Positions 8,750 through 17,940 of a stretch of 64,000 bases of DNA are shown piece by piece. This stretch comes from UMGS1696 sp964430105 (GTDB taxonomy: Bacteria > Bacillota > Clostridia > Oscillospirales > CAG-272), in contig CAYSEF010000005.1 of assembly GCA_964430105.1 (NCBI GenBank), positions 1 through 64,000 of the forward strand, read 5' to 3'. The notes under the pieces are model-generated. The model did not search any database, had not been told where the DNA came from, and saw only the letters and a program-made list of their open reading frames with translations. Numbering within the stretch: position 1 is the stretch's first letter; each line of letters begins with the position of its first letter. The position numbers and the translations under genes are program-made.

Positions 8750-10168
8750 TTATTTCAGATTAAATCCAAAGAAATTCTTAGCGTTATTATAGCAAATATC
8801 CGCTACAATAGTTGCAAGTGCTTCGGGATCAAAGGGATAAAGTCCATCTTCAACCCATTCACCGATGAGGTTGCACATAATACGACGGAAGTATTCGTGT
8901 CTTGGATAAGAAGTGAAGCTACGGCTGTCAGTAAGCATACCGTTAAACTTACCAAATGAAGAAAGGTTTGCAAGCTGCTTCATCTGAGCCTTCATACCGT
9001 CGATATTATCGTTGAACCACCATGCTGAACCCTGCATTACCTTAGGATAGCCATCAGCACCAGTCTGGAATGCACCTATCATAGAGCCAATAGCGGCATC
9101 ACAGGTCGGGTCGATAGAATAAAGAATAGTTCTCGGCAGACCGTCGATTTCTTCCATAGAGTTGAGAAGCTCGATTATAGCAGTAACATTGGTATAACCG
9201 ATTATGTCAAAGCCGGTGTCGGGACCAAGCTTCTTAAACATCTTTGCATTAGGATTGCGGTATACGCCCATGTGGAGCTGCATTACCCAACCACGCTTTG
9301 CATATTCTGATGCAAGGAATCTAAGCATTTCGCATTTGAGAACGCAAAGCATTTCAGCAGTAACATCCTTACCGTCAGATGCAAGTGCAGCTTCCATAGC
9401 CTTATTTGCGGCATATTCATTCGGCTTAACGAACATCGGGAATTCATCAAGTCCGTGGTCAGCAGTACGGCATCCCATTGAATCAAAGAAATCGATACGA
9501 CGAACGAGAGCTTCCTTGAGGCTTGCAACATCCTTAACCTCAACGCCGGAAACCTCACTGAGCTTCTTGTAGTAATCTGCAAGACCGGGCTTGTTTATAT
9601 TGAAGCACTTATCGGGACGGAATGCAGGAAGAACCTGTGTTTCAAATGTAGTATCTTCTGCAATAGCCTTGTGATATTCAAGGGAATCACACGGGTCATC
9701 AGTTGTACAAAGAAGATCAACATTTGACATACGAATAAGTCCGCGAACGCTCATTTTAGGATCAGCAAGCTTTTCAGAGGTCAAATTCCATATTTCATCT
9801 GCTGTCTTTTCGGACAAAATGAGATCACAGTCGAAAAATCTCTGAAGCTCGAGATGAGTCCAGTGATATAACGGATTTCCGATAAGAGAAGGCATACACT
9901 TTGCATAAGCGCAGAACTTTTCGTAATCGGAAGCATCACCGGTAATATATTTTTCATCAACGCCACAGCTTCTCATTGCACGCCACTTATAATGGTCACC
10001 ACCAAGCCAAAGCTCTGTGATATTGGCAATCTGCTTATCTTCTGCGATTTCTTTTGGAGAAACATGGCAGTGATAGTCGATGATCGGAAGATTTTCTGCG
10101 TAAGTATGGTAAAGTATCTTCGCTGTTTCATTGTTCAAAAGAAAGTTCTTTCCCATAAATGTTTTCAT
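8750..10168 (-). CDS. uxaC: Glucuronate/galacturonate isomerase
   Basis: 472 residues, full length for UxaC, which interconverts D-glucuronate and D-fructuronate or D-galacturonate and D-tagaturonate at the start of bacterial uronate catabolism. The metal-dependent amidohydrolase-like fold shows the N-terminal IIDYHCHVSPKEIAEDK (residues 29 on), the internal DPTCDAAIGS and GMLTDSRSFTSYPRHEYFRR near the C terminus. AAGGAG precedes the ATG. It follows the isomerase gene by 80 bases on the same strand. No uxaA, uxaB, kdgK or kdgA is seen in the window. Confidence 0.95.
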   Translation of the reverse strand: MKTFMGKNFLLNNETAKILYHTYAENLPIIDYHCHVSPKEIAEDKQIANITELWLGGDHYKWRAMRSCGVDEKYITGDASDYEKFCAYAKCMPSLIGNPLYHWTHLELQRFFDCDLILSEKTADEIWNLTSEKLADPKMSVRGLIRMSNVDLLCTTDDPCDSLEYHKAIAEDTTFETQVLPAFRPDKCFNINKPGLADYYKKLSEVSGVEVKDVASLKEALVRRIDFFDSMGCRTADHGLDEFPMFVKPNEYAANKAMEAALASDGKDVTAEMLCVLKCEMLRFLASEYAKRGWVMQLHMGVYRNPNAKMFKKLGPDTGFDIIGYTNVTAIIELLNSMEEIDGLPRTILYSIDPTCDAAIGSMIGAFQTGADGYPKVMQGSAWWFNDNIDGMKAQMKQLANLSSFGKFNGMLTDSRSFTSYPRHEYFRRIMCNLIGEWVEDGLYPFDPEALATIVADICYNNAKNFFGFNLK

Positions 10169-10248
10169 TTTTTCTTCTCCTTACAAATATTAATTTTATT
10201 TTAATTTGTTTTATTCAAAAAAATTTTGTGCTTCTCCACTTGCGTTTA

Positions 10249-11121
10249 TCATGAGAAATCATGTCTTAAGTATTCAAGTGTGCGGGTGATTTTTTCTATA
10301 TTCAGCCACTCACCCTCCATTATCGGAGATTCGAGTGTTATCGTGCCTCTGTAATCTATTGCATTAAGCAATCGTGCAACTTCCGGAAAATCTATAGAGC
10401 CTTCACCGGGATGAAGTATTGGTCGCAATGCTGAAAACTCACGATATTTCCCTGCAAAATCGCTGATATGGATATGCTCTATCTTATCTGTCAGCTCTTT
10501 ATCGGACAAAATTTCACTTATCTGCTCATGCAATTTACCGAATCTTGTATCGAAAATCAGCCCTGCATTTCCTAAATATGGCAGAAGCTTATGCCAGTTC
10601 GTGCGAGGATCTGTGTGATTCGACGGGATATTTTCGCATAAAATACGAACCCCATACCGACTTGCGATATCGTTCAATTCCGATATCTTTGATATATTAT
10701 AATCGATATGACCGTCAGATGCGATACCACCCCAAAGGTGAAGAACCATGCGACCAATCGAAAGCTTCTCTGCTACAGTGCAGTTTAATTGAAAAAGACG
10801 TACAGCTTCACTGTATTCTTCCTCTGCCTCATGCTTTTTTCCTTCAAAATCAAGAGTTGCAGCTTCCGAAAGCATTGTGCCGACATCCTTTTCGCAGTGT
10901 ATCGTTGCCGGAAACAAGCCTGATTCTCGCACAGCTGAAACAACGTCGTCCACTTTGTCATAGTAGAACTTTAACATCATCAGCTCAATACCGTCGCAAA
11001 TTCCTCTGTCAGCAAGTTTCTTGATCTCTGAAAGCGCACGTCTGTAATCGAATCCGTTGGATTGACCTACCATTGTACCGGTAGAAACATACAGCTGTCG
11101 CATTTCACGCTCTGATTGCAT
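10249..11121 (-). CDS. Sugar phosphate isomerase/epimerase-like TIM barrel
   Basis: 290 residues of the xylose-isomerase-like AP endonuclease 2 fold. Visible features are the strand-end ligands TIHCEKD, ILCENIPSN, HIHISDF and the last ITLESPI, which usually bind a divalent metal. The exact substrate is unknown; the position just before uxaC behind a shared promoter suggests a sugar-acid or pentose role (inference). GAGG lies 9 bases before the ATG at 11121; a second ATG at 11103 has a weaker site. Confidence 0.8.
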   Translation of the reverse strand: MQSEREMRQLYVSTGTMVGQSNGFDYRRALSEIKKLADRGICDGIELMMLKFYYDKVDDVVSAVRESGLFPATIHCEKDVGTMLSEAATLDFEGKKHEAEEEYSEAVRLFQLNCTVAEKLSIGRMVLHLWGGIASDGHIDYNISKISELNDIASRYGVRILCENIPSNHTDPRTNWHKLLPYLGNAGLIFDTRFGKLHEQISEILSDKELTDKIEHIHISDFAGKYREFSALRPILHPGEGSIDFPEVARLLNAIDYRGTITLESPIMEGEWLNIEKITRTLEYLRHDFS

Positions 11122-11158
11122 TGTTTAACCTCATCTATTCGATATTTTTCTATCGTAT

Positions 11159-11199
11159 ATAATACTATAAGGAAACGATTTTGTCAACAAAAAGCGTTT
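11159..11199 (-). promoter_or_regulatory. Promoter with overlapping imperfect palindrome
   Basis: On the minus strand TTGACA (11187-11182), 17-base spacer and TATTAT (11164-11159). An imperfect palindrome, AAACG (11173-11177) with ATTTTGT against ACAAAAAG with CGTTT (11195-11199), covers the -35 box and could be a repressor operator for the uronate genes. Confidence 0.6.
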
Positions 11200-11246
11200 G
11201 TTTTATCTCCGATTTTGATTTTTTACTGAAATTTGTAATTTATCTC

Positions 11247-11275
11247 TTGTGCTTCTACTCAAAATATTGTATAAT
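11247..11275 (+). promoter_or_regulatory. Promoter for the MutS-like gene
   Basis: TTGTGC (11247-11252), spacer of 17, TATAAT (11270-11275). It diverges from the uronate-gene promoter. Confidence 0.65.
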
Positions 11276-11333
11276 GTAAATTGGTATTTTTTATTATCAT
11301 AAACGTAAACTCTTTCAAAGGAGCTTTTAATAA

Positions 11334-12959
11334 ATGGCAGAAAAAACCGAAATTCTTGATACTTCCGATATCAGTTTACTTTATCCTGATGCGGATAGCC
11401 TTCGTCGTCATATGCTTGGGCAGGAAAATGCACGTCTTTCCCAAATCACAGCAGAACAGCTTGAGCTTTATTTTTTGATGGATCTCAAGACCTGTGATTT
11501 TGGCAGCTTTTACACCTGCGATCCTGAGGTAATACTCTATCGTCAGGATACCTTTGAGGATATGGTAGACAATCCCGAGCTTGCCCATATACTTCTCAAA
11601 ATGATACCATTTCTCTCTGATATCACCGAGCTTCGTAAGATGGGTGCCGACTCAGCTGCTTCAACAGAATCTTATCTATACAGCATTACCGAAGTTGAAC
11701 TTTATACTTCTCTTCTCGATCTCCTGCGTGACAATCTTCTTCCGCTTGCACCAAAGCTGAAAAGCTCCGCATTCCGTCGTTTTGCAGAACGTATAAACAC
11801 TCTCACCGGAAGTGAATACTATAAAAACCTCAATAATCAGCTTAAAGAGCTTACATCTCGTGTTCGTGAAATTAAAAGTGTGACTATCGGTGTAAACTTC
11901 GATTCACAGCTTCGTGTTGACCGTGCAGGTGTGCTTTCTATAAACAACGAATATTTCAAGTCAGGTGAGCTTCTCGATAAAATGCTCCGTCTTGACTTCA
12001 AAAATGACGAAATGACCTGTATTGCACCTCTTGTAGCATTCAAAAAAGGTCAGTCTGATAACCAGCAGATGGCACTTGCAAACGCATTTAATTCTGCTAT
12101 CACAGATGTTTTCCGTCAGTCTATACGCTCCTGGAAAAAAGTCATTCAGCACTATGTTCTTGAAAACACAGACTTCCTCATTCGTCTTATGCCTGAGATA
12201 GAATTTGTTACAAAGGCTACTGAGCTTTTGACAAAGCTGAAGGCTAAAGGATGCCCACTGTGTCACCCCGAAATTCGTCCTATGTCGGAAAAAGCATTCT
12301 CCGCAAAAGGACTTTGCAATCCTATTGTTTCTGTAAAATTAGACGCTCCCGTTGTTCCAAACGATTTTGTTTTCGATAACGACGGTATGATCTTTGTTTT
12401 AACAGGTCCTAACCGCGGTGGTAAATCAGTCATTACCTGTGCTGTAGGTCTTGCGTTCGTCATGGCTCAGCTTGGTCTGCCCGTATGTGCGGATTCTTGT
12501 ATTATCAGCCCTGTCGATGAAATATTCACACACTTCCCAACCGGCTCTGAAGATACTATCGACAAAGGCAGACTGGGTGAAGAATGCTCCCGTCTTAGCA
12601 CGATTTTTGAAGATGTTACCGAGGACAGCCTTGTACTTCTTGACGAATCATTGTCATCCACAGGATCGTTTGAGGGCGCATATATCGCTTCAGAGGTACT
12701 TCAAGGCTTCTCGCTCGTTAAGTGCCGTGGTATCTTCTCAACTCACCTGCATGATCTTGCGGCTTCAGTTGACTCAATCAATGCAGCATCTCTCCCCAAA
12801 GGCGGCGTTAAGATAGACAATCTTGTAGCAGCTATAAAAGAAGGCTCTCGCAGCTTTAAGATACTTCGTGAAAAGCCTGACGGAAAGAGCTACGCACGAG
12901 ATATTGCGGATAAATATGGTTTGTCACTTGATAAAATCATTGAGAAAATACAAAAGTGA
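11334..12959 (+). CDS. MutS-like ATPase lacking mismatch-recognition domain
   Basis: 541 residues. The C-terminal part (about 330-541) is a MutS-type ABC ATPase: Walker A GPNRGGKS (358-365), Walker B LVLLDESL, and FSTHLHDLA around the H-loop. The N-terminal 330 residues are helical and look like the lever/clamp domains. The mismatch-binding domain I with its Phe-x-Glu motif is absent, so this is not canonical MutS (normally about 850 residues) and lacks the Smr nuclease of MutS2. Walker A has Arg where MutS has Met (GPNMGGKS). Function unknown. It has its own promoter; the Lrp gene follows 58 bases later. Confidence 0.8.
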   Translation: MAEKTEILDTSDISLLYPDADSLRRHMLGQENARLSQITAEQLELYFLMDLKTCDFGSFYTCDPEVILYRQDTFEDMVDNPELAHILLKMIPFLSDITELRKMGADSAASTESYLYSITEVELYTSLLDLLRDNLLPLAPKLKSSAFRRFAERINTLTGSEYYKNLNNQLKELTSRVREIKSVTIGVNFDSQLRVDRAGVLSINNEYFKSGELLDKMLRLDFKNDEMTCIAPLVAFKKGQSDNQQMALANAFNSAITDVFRQSIRSWKKVIQHYVLENTDFLIRLMPEIEFVTKATELLTKLKAKGCPLCHPEIRPMSEKAFSAKGLCNPIVSVKLDAPVVPNDFVFDNDGMIFVLTGPNRGGKSVITCAVGLAFVMAQLGLPVCADSCIISPVDEIFTHFPTGSEDTIDKGRLGEECSRLSTIFEDVTEDSLVLLDESLSSTGSFEGAYIASEVLQGFSLVKCRGIFSTHLHDLAASVDSINAASLPKGGVKIDNLVAAIKEGSRSFKILREKPDGKSYARDIADKYGLSLDKIIEKIQK

Positions 12960-13017
12960 GTTTTTGGCTCAAAGCTCCGCAAACACCACTTACATCTATA
13001 TATAAAGGAGAACTACA

Positions 13018-13494
13018 ATGACCGAATTACTCCGTCTCTTGGAAAATGATGCACGTCTTTCACCGAAAGCACTTGCTTTGATGCTCGACAAAGAAGAAGG
13101 CGATATCAAAAAAATGATCGAGGATTGCGAAAATGACGGCATTATTCTCGGATATCATACAGTTATCGACTGGGATAAAACTAATACCGAATATGTTACT
13201 GCTATGATAGAGCTGAAGATAACACCACAGCGCGATCATGGCTACGATCATGTGGCAGAAAAAATATACAACTATCCCGAAGTTGAATCCCTCTACCTTA
13301 TGTCCGGTGGATTTGACCTTGCTGTATTTATCAAGGGCAAGACAATGCGTGAAGTCGCTTTCTTCGTTGCAGAAAAGCTCGCTACAATTGAGGATGTTAT
13401 TTCCACCTCAACTCACTTCATGCTCAGAAAATATAAGGATAACAACGTTATCTACGGCGCTGTTCCGGTTGACGAGAGAGGAAATATTATCTAA
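13018..13494 (+). CDS. Lrp/AsnC-family transcriptional regulator
   Basis: 158 residues: an N-terminal helix-turn-helix (about 1-55, LLRLLENDARLSPKALALML) and a C-terminal RAM/AsnC ligand-binding domain (TAMIELKITP, then SLYLMSGGFDLAVFIKG). Members sense amino acids. AAAGGAG precedes the ATG. The stop TAA and the ATG of the aminotransferase overlap by one base, so the two are translated from one mRNA; the regulator may control amino-acid metabolism including its partner (inference). Confidence 0.9.
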   Translation: MTELLRLLENDARLSPKALALMLDKEEGDIKKMIEDCENDGIILGYHTVIDWDKTNTEYVTAMIELKITPQRDHGYDHVAEKIYNYPEVESLYLMSGGFDLAVFIKGKTMREVAFFVAEKLATIEDVISTSTHFMLRKYKDNNVIYGAVPVDERGNII

Positions 13495-14660
13495 TGCTCG
13501 ATTATTCAAATATCCTCTCACAAACTGCACAGGATATAAAGCCTTCCGGCATACGCAAATTTTTTGATCTGCTCAGTGACCGCAAGGATGTTATCTCACT
13601 CACAGTTGGCGAACCCGACTTTGTAACACCATGGCACATTCGTGTAGCTGCTATGGAATCCCTACAAAAAGGCAAGACCTATTACACATCAAACAGCGGT
13701 ACTGTCGAACTCCGTGAAGCTATTTCCGATTACATGGAACGTCGTTTTTCGCTGAAATATGCGCCAAAGGACGAAATTATCGTAACTGTAGGCGGAAGTG
13801 AAGCTATTGACCTCGCAATGCGTGCGTGTATCAATCCCGGTGATGAGGTAATCATCCCTCAGCCTGCGTTTGTTTGCTATGGCCCTATTGCTGAGCTTGC
13901 AGGTGGCGTTCCTGTTTTCATCAACACAAAAGAAGAAAACCGCTTCAAACTCACAGCGGATGAGCTTAAGGCTGCTATCACACCAAAAACAAAGCTTCTT
14001 GTGCTTCCCTATCCTAACAACCCGACCGGTGCAGTAATGACTCGTGAGGATCTTGAGGCAATTGCAGATGTTCTGCGTGATACTAACATTATCGTTCTGT
14101 CTGATGAAATATATTGCGAGCTTACATATAACGACAGTCACACATCCTTCGCATCAATTGACGGTATGCGTGAACGTACTATCATCGCAAGTGGTTTCTC
14201 TAAAGCTTATGCTATGACAGGCTGGCGTTTGGGCTATACGCTTGCTCCGCGTGAAATAACAAAGCAAATGCTGAAGATACATCAATACGCTATCATGTGC
14301 GCTCCTACAATGTCGCAGTTCGCAGCAGTTGAGGCTATGCGTAATGGAGATAGCGATGTTGAAATGATGCGAAACGAATATAATCGTCGTCGCAGATACA
14401 TTGTCGGTGGACTTCGTGGAATGGGTATCGATTGCTTTGATCCCGAAGGCGCATTTTATGTGTATCCGAATATTTCAAAATTCGGGCTTTCATCCGAGGA
14501 ATTCTGCCAGCGACTTGTCGATGAAGCAAATGTTGCGATAGTACCCGGCACAGCTTTTGGCGAATGTGGAGAAGGCTTTGCACGAATTTCCTATGCATAC
14601 TCTGTAGAGCATATCGCAAAAGCTCTCGAACGCATCGAAAAATTTATTAAAACTCTGTAA
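13494..14660 (+). CDS. PLP-dependent class I/II aminotransferase
   Basis: 388 residues of the aspartate-aminotransferase fold type I. Seen are the N-terminal SLTVGEPDFVTP, YPNNPTGAVM, LSDEIYCELTY and SGFSKAYAMTGWRLGY, with Lys237 as the PLP Schiff-base residue. The enzyme transfers amino groups between an amino acid and a 2-oxo acid; aspartate or aromatic specificity cannot be told. It is coupled to the Lrp regulator by a one-base overlap. Confidence 0.93.
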   Translation: MLDYSNILSQTAQDIKPSGIRKFFDLLSDRKDVISLTVGEPDFVTPWHIRVAAMESLQKGKTYYTSNSGTVELREAISDYMERRFSLKYAPKDEIIVTVGGSEAIDLAMRACINPGDEVIIPQPAFVCYGPIAELAGGVPVFINTKEENRFKLTADELKAAITPKTKLLVLPYPNNPTGAVMTREDLEAIADVLRDTNIIVLSDEIYCELTYNDSHTSFASIDGMRERTIIASGFSKAYAMTGWRLGYTLAPREITKQMLKIHQYAIMCAPTMSQFAAVEAMRNGDSDVEMMRNEYNRRRRYIVGGLRGMGIDCFDPEGAFYVYPNISKFGLSSEEFCQRLVDEANVAIVPGTAFGECGEGFARISYAYSVEHIAKALERIEKFIKTL

Positions 14661-14738
14661 TTAAATCAAAATTAGCACATTATTCAAAAAAATCCTCAAA
14701 ATAATACTGTTTTTGTGAAATAAAAAACTCAAATCCTA

Positions 14739-14767
14739 TTGCATTTTTTATTTGGATGTGCTATAAT
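14739..14767 (+). promoter_or_regulatory. Promoter for rpmB
   Basis: TTGCAT (14739-14744), spacer of 17, TATAAT (14762-14767), about 47 bases before the start codon. Confidence 0.75.
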
Positions 14768-14813
14768 AACTATTGTTGACTATTGTTTAATTCCATAAAT
14801 GGAGGTATTTGAA

Positions 14814-14999
14814 ATGGCAAAGTGCTGCATCTGCGGTAAGGGCGTTACATTTGGTTGCAACGTATCTCACTCACATCGTAAGACCAACAGAGCGTGGAAA
14901 CCGAACATCAGAAAGGTAAAGGCTGTTGTTGACGGTACTCACACAACCGTAAACGTATGCTCTCGTTGTCTGCGTTCCGGTAAAATCAACCGCGCGTAA
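14814..14999 (+). CDS. rpmB: 50S ribosomal protein L28, zinc-binding form
   Basis: 61 residues from the ATG at 14814, chosen because GGAGG is at 14801-14805; an in-frame ATG at 14799 overlaps that site. The sequence begins AKCCICGKG and carries the VSHSHRKTNRAWKPN segment and a C-terminal VCSRCLRSGKI. The CxxC pairs in both parts make it the zinc-containing type of L28, a structural protein of the large subunit. Its own promoter lies upstream and a terminator follows. Confidence 0.96.
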   Translation: MAKCCICGKGVTFGCNVSHSHRKTNRAWKPNIRKVKAVVDGTHTTVNVCSRCLRSGKINRA

Positions 15000-15019
15000 T
15001 GCAATTTTATATGTCACTT

Positions 15020-15055
15020 AAAACTCCTTCTTTCAGATGGAGTTTTTGACTTTTT
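15020..15055 (+). terminator. Intrinsic terminator after rpmB
   Basis: AAAACTCC (15020-15027) pairs with GGAGTTTT (15039-15046) and is followed by T-rich sequence that runs directly into the next ATG. Confidence 0.75.
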
Positions 15056-15787
15056 ATGAGAAGTTTTTCTGAAATTATGCATCCCGTTTGTCTTTGCTCC
15101 GCTGAAATTCCGAATGAGATACACGATAAGCTTTCTGACAGATTTCATGTTATCACACTTCCACCGGACAATATGCTTGCAAAGCCCGTGCGCTGTCATC
15201 CCGACATGATTTGCTCGATAGTTGATAAAAATATCATTTTTCCGACAAATTATGCCGAAAAAAATCTTAATGTTATCGACGAAATTAAGCTTGTCAGCGG
15301 ATATTCCGTAATTTTGACAGATTCTCCACGTGGCGAAATTTATCCATTGGATGTTGGACTTAATTCAGCTATAGGATGCGATTTTATTATATGTCGAAAA
15401 AAATCCACTGACAGCAAGCTGCTGGAAATCGCAAACAACAGTGGAAAATATGTCTTAAACGTAAGTCAGGGCTATGCGGGATGCTCATGTATCGTTGCGA
15501 ATAATTCTGTTTTGACCTCCGACAAAGGTATATTCAATATACTAATGCGTGAAAATATAGACGTGGAGTTGTGCGACAATACGGGAATCGTTTTGCCCGG
15601 ATACGACGTTGGCTTCATTGGTGGTTGTGGTGGTTATTTTGACGGAAGCATATATTTTTTCGGCAATTTCGATCTGCTTGAATGTGCTTCAGCTATTCGA
15701 GAATTCGCTGCGAAGCATTCGCTCGACATATGCAAATTAAGCAATGCTCCGCTTACCGACTACGGTGGATTGAAATTTCTGCCATAA
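15056..15787 (+). CDS. DUF6873-like GME-fold protein
   Basis: 243 residues resembling DUF6873 proteins of Clostridia, which are placed in the GME fold (guanidino-modifying enzymes, such as arginine deiminase). Visible pieces are NVSQGYAGCSCIVANNS, LTSDKG, LPGYDVGFIGGCGGYF and the final LTDYGGLKFLP. No catalytic activity can be confirmed; the Cys, His and Asp usually needed by deiminases are not clearly present as a set. The start has no classical ribosome binding site; GGAG at 15039-15042, 13 bases upstream, is in the 3' arm of the rpmB terminator. An ATG at 15077 is an alternative. Stops 38 bases before the inositol phosphatase. Confidence 0.65.
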   Translation: MRSFSEIMHPVCLCSAEIPNEIHDKLSDRFHVITLPPDNMLAKPVRCHPDMICSIVDKNIIFPTNYAEKNLNVIDEIKLVSGYSVILTDSPRGEIYPLDVGLNSAIGCDFIICRKKSTDSKLLEIANNSGKYVLNVSQGYAGCSCIVANNSVLTSDKGIFNILMRENIDVELCDNTGIVLPGYDVGFIGGCGGYFDGSIYFFGNFDLLECASAIREFAAKHSLDICKLSNAPLTDYGGLKFLP

Positions 15788-15825
15788 TTAGTATATTAGT
15801 ATAAATATTGTAATTCGAGGAAATT

Positions 15826-16620
15826 ATGTACGATTTTATCCCACAAATAATGCGTGAAGCTGCAAAAATTATGCTCTCAGCGCACGATATTGATTCAGTT
15901 ATATCAGCAAAACCAGGTGATGTAAATTTTGTAACAGCTTATGATGTTGCTGTACAGGAATTTCTCTGCCAAAAGCTTCGTGAAAAGCTACCCGACGCAG
16001 TGATTATCGGTGAAGAAGAAACTGAACACCATACAGAATTATTGCAATCCTCACTCGCACTTATCATAGACCCTATCGATGGCACAACAAATTTCATACA
16101 CAACTATAGAACCAGTGCAATTTCAATAGGTGTTTGCGATCACGGAACTATGGTTTATGGTGCAGTTTATGATCCATATTCCGACAGACTTTATCATGCA
16201 GAACGTGGTAAAGGTGCATTTGTGACAACAAAAAACAACGAAACCCCTATTCATGTTTCAAATCGCTCATTAAAGGATTCTCTTACAGGCTACGGAACAG
16301 CACCATACGACAAAACGGAGCTTTCAGAAAAGACTTTCCGTACTGCTCATAAGCTGTTCATGTACACACGCGATCTCCGTCGTTCAGGCTCAGCCGCACT
16401 TGATTTGTGCAACGTAGCGTGTGGCTCGTTTGATCTGTTTTTTGAATACAAGCTTTCTCCGTGGGATTTCGCTGCCGGTTCACTTATAATAGAAGAAGCC
16501 GGTGGTGTTATAACAAAAATGGACGGCTCACCTATGACTTTCGAAAAGCCTTGTCCTGCTGTTGCCGGAAATCCTATTGCACACGCTGAAGCTTTGATGG
16601 GCAATTTCTTTGAAATTTAA
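15826..16620 (+). CDS. Inositol monophosphatase family protein
   Basis: 264 residues, normal for the family. The metal-binding motifs are IIGEEET, IDPIDGTTNFIHNY and, near the C terminus, SPWDFAAGSLIIEEAGG. Such enzymes hydrolyse phosphomonoesters such as myo-inositol-1-phosphate, fructose-1,6-bisphosphate or 3'-phosphoadenosine 5'-phosphate; which one applies here is not determinable. CGAGGAAAT precedes the ATG. It is downstream of the GME-fold-like gene and convergent with hydF, with a shared terminator between. Confidence 0.93.
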   Translation: MYDFIPQIMREAAKIMLSAHDIDSVISAKPGDVNFVTAYDVAVQEFLCQKLREKLPDAVIIGEEETEHHTELLQSSLALIIDPIDGTTNFIHNYRTSAISIGVCDHGTMVYGAVYDPYSDRLYHAERGKGAFVTTKNNETPIHVSNRSLKDSLTGYGTAPYDKTELSEKTFRTAHKLFMYTRDLRRSGSAALDLCNVACGSFDLFFEYKLSPWDFAAGSLIIEEAGGVITKMDGSPMTFEKPCPAVAGNPIAHAEALMGNFFEI

Positions 16621-16637
16621 CCAATATCTGTAAAAAA

Positions 16638-16681
16638 ACTCCCGAAATCCGAGATTTTTCTCGAAAATCGGGAGTTTTTTT
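16638..16681. terminator. Bidirectional intrinsic terminator
   Basis: ACTCCCGA (16638-16645) pairs with TCGGGAGT (16668-16675), with an inner CGAG/CTCG step, flanked by A- and T-runs. It serves the inositol phosphatase and hydF. Confidence 0.88.
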
Positions 16682-16683
16682 GT

Positions 16684-17895
16684 TTAACTGCGTTTATTCA
16701 GCATCTCTAAAACATTCGGAAACGGTTTAAGGCTTTGCTTTAAAATACCGTGCATATGCGCTATTGCAACACCATAATTAACAATTGCTACACCGGCTTT
16801 TTCAGCCCTTGCAATACGGTTCTTCATTTCGGCTTCATTCAGCATACATCCGCCACAATGAACAATAAGCTTATATTCAGACAGATTTTCCGGAAATTCA
16901 CCACCACTTGTGAACGAAAAATCCGGTGATTTACCTGTGAATTTTCTAATCCAGGCAGGCATTTTCACAGTTCCGATATCTCCGCATTGTCTGTGATGTG
17001 TGCATCCCTCTGAAATCAAAACCTTGTCGCCATCCTGCAAATTTTCCAACATAGCCGCACCGTCAACAAGAGTAGAAAGCTCTCCCTTGTACCTTGCCAT
17101 CAGTATTGAAAACGATGTCAGTGTCACATCATCGGGAACGATTTTTGACACCTCGCCAAAGGCTTGAGAATCTGTTATCACAAGCTTAGGCTTGACGGTC
17201 AGCATTTCTAAGGTGTGTTCAAGTTCAGTAACCTGACAGCATATGGGTGTACAGTGGCAATCAAGCAATTCACGAAGTACCATCTGCTGCGGAAGGATTA
17301 TTCTACCCTTAGGAGCAGCCTCATCTATCGGAATAACAAGTATAACCGCATCACCCTCAGTAACCAGATCAGCTAAAATGAATTTTTCAACCTTCGCTGA
17401 TTTACCGAGCTTGCCAAGCATTTCTTTAAGTTCGGTAACACCATCACCTGTAACAGAGCTTACCACAATTTCACGTTCACCGACGTTTATTTTGCTGTCA
17501 GCCAAATCAGATTTTGTATATACAACGATGTACGGCAGTTTTTTCTCACTGAATAATTTCAGCAAATCTTTTTCGTCATCCGTCAATCCTATAGTAGAAT
17601 CGACTGCAAGCACTGCTATATCAGTTTCACCGATTATCTGACGAGTTTTTTTGACACGAAGCTCACCAAGCTCACCTTCATCGTCAAATCCCGGTGTATC
17701 GATAATAACGACAGGTCCAAGCGGGAGAAGCTCCATAGCTTTTTTTACTGGGTCTGTAGTTGTGCCTTTTACATCAGAGACAACGGACAGCTCCTGACCT
17801 GTTATGGCATTAACTAAAGAAGACTTACCTGCATTACGTTTGCCAAAAAAGGCAATATGCAAGCGTTCGCCCGATGTCATTGAATTAAGTGACAT
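16684..17895 (-). CDS. hydF: [FeFe]-hydrogenase maturation GTPase HydF
   Basis: 403 residues. The N-terminal GTPase has the P-loop GKRNAGKSS (18 on), the switch DTPGFDDEG and the base motif TKSD; the C-terminal half has the cluster-binding CTHHRQC and HCGGC motifs of HydF. HydF is the scaffold that receives the diiron subcluster made by HydE and HydG and passes it to the hydrogenase. AGGAGG precedes the ATG. It is the last gene of TM1266-hydG-hydF, 45 bases after hydG. HydE and the hydrogenase itself are not in the window. Confidence 0.95.
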   Translation of the reverse strand: MSLNSMTSGERLHIAFFGKRNAGKSSLVNAITGQELSVVSDVKGTTTDPVKKAMELLPLGPVVIIDTPGFDDEGELGELRVKKTRQIIGETDIAVLAVDSTIGLTDDEKDLLKLFSEKKLPYIVVYTKSDLADSKINVGEREIVVSSVTGDGVTELKEMLGKLGKSAKVEKFILADLVTEGDAVILVIPIDEAAPKGRIILPQQMVLRELLDCHCTPICCQVTELEHTLEMLTVKPKLVITDSQAFGEVSKIVPDDVTLTSFSILMARYKGELSTLVDGAAMLENLQDGDKVLISEGCTHHRQCGDIGTVKMPAWIRKFTGKSPDFSFTSGGEFPENLSEYKLIVHCGGCMLNEAEMKNRIARAEKAGVAIVNYGVAIAHMHGILKQSLKPFPNVLEMLNKRS

Positions 17896-17940
17896 AATGC
17901 TCCTCCTGTTGGATACTGTTTTTTTCTTAAATTATAGCTC

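Noticed and set aside
9204..9572. Open plus-strand frame of 122 codons opposite uxaC
   Set aside because: Opposes a clearly conserved gene and has no ribosome binding site; shadow frame.
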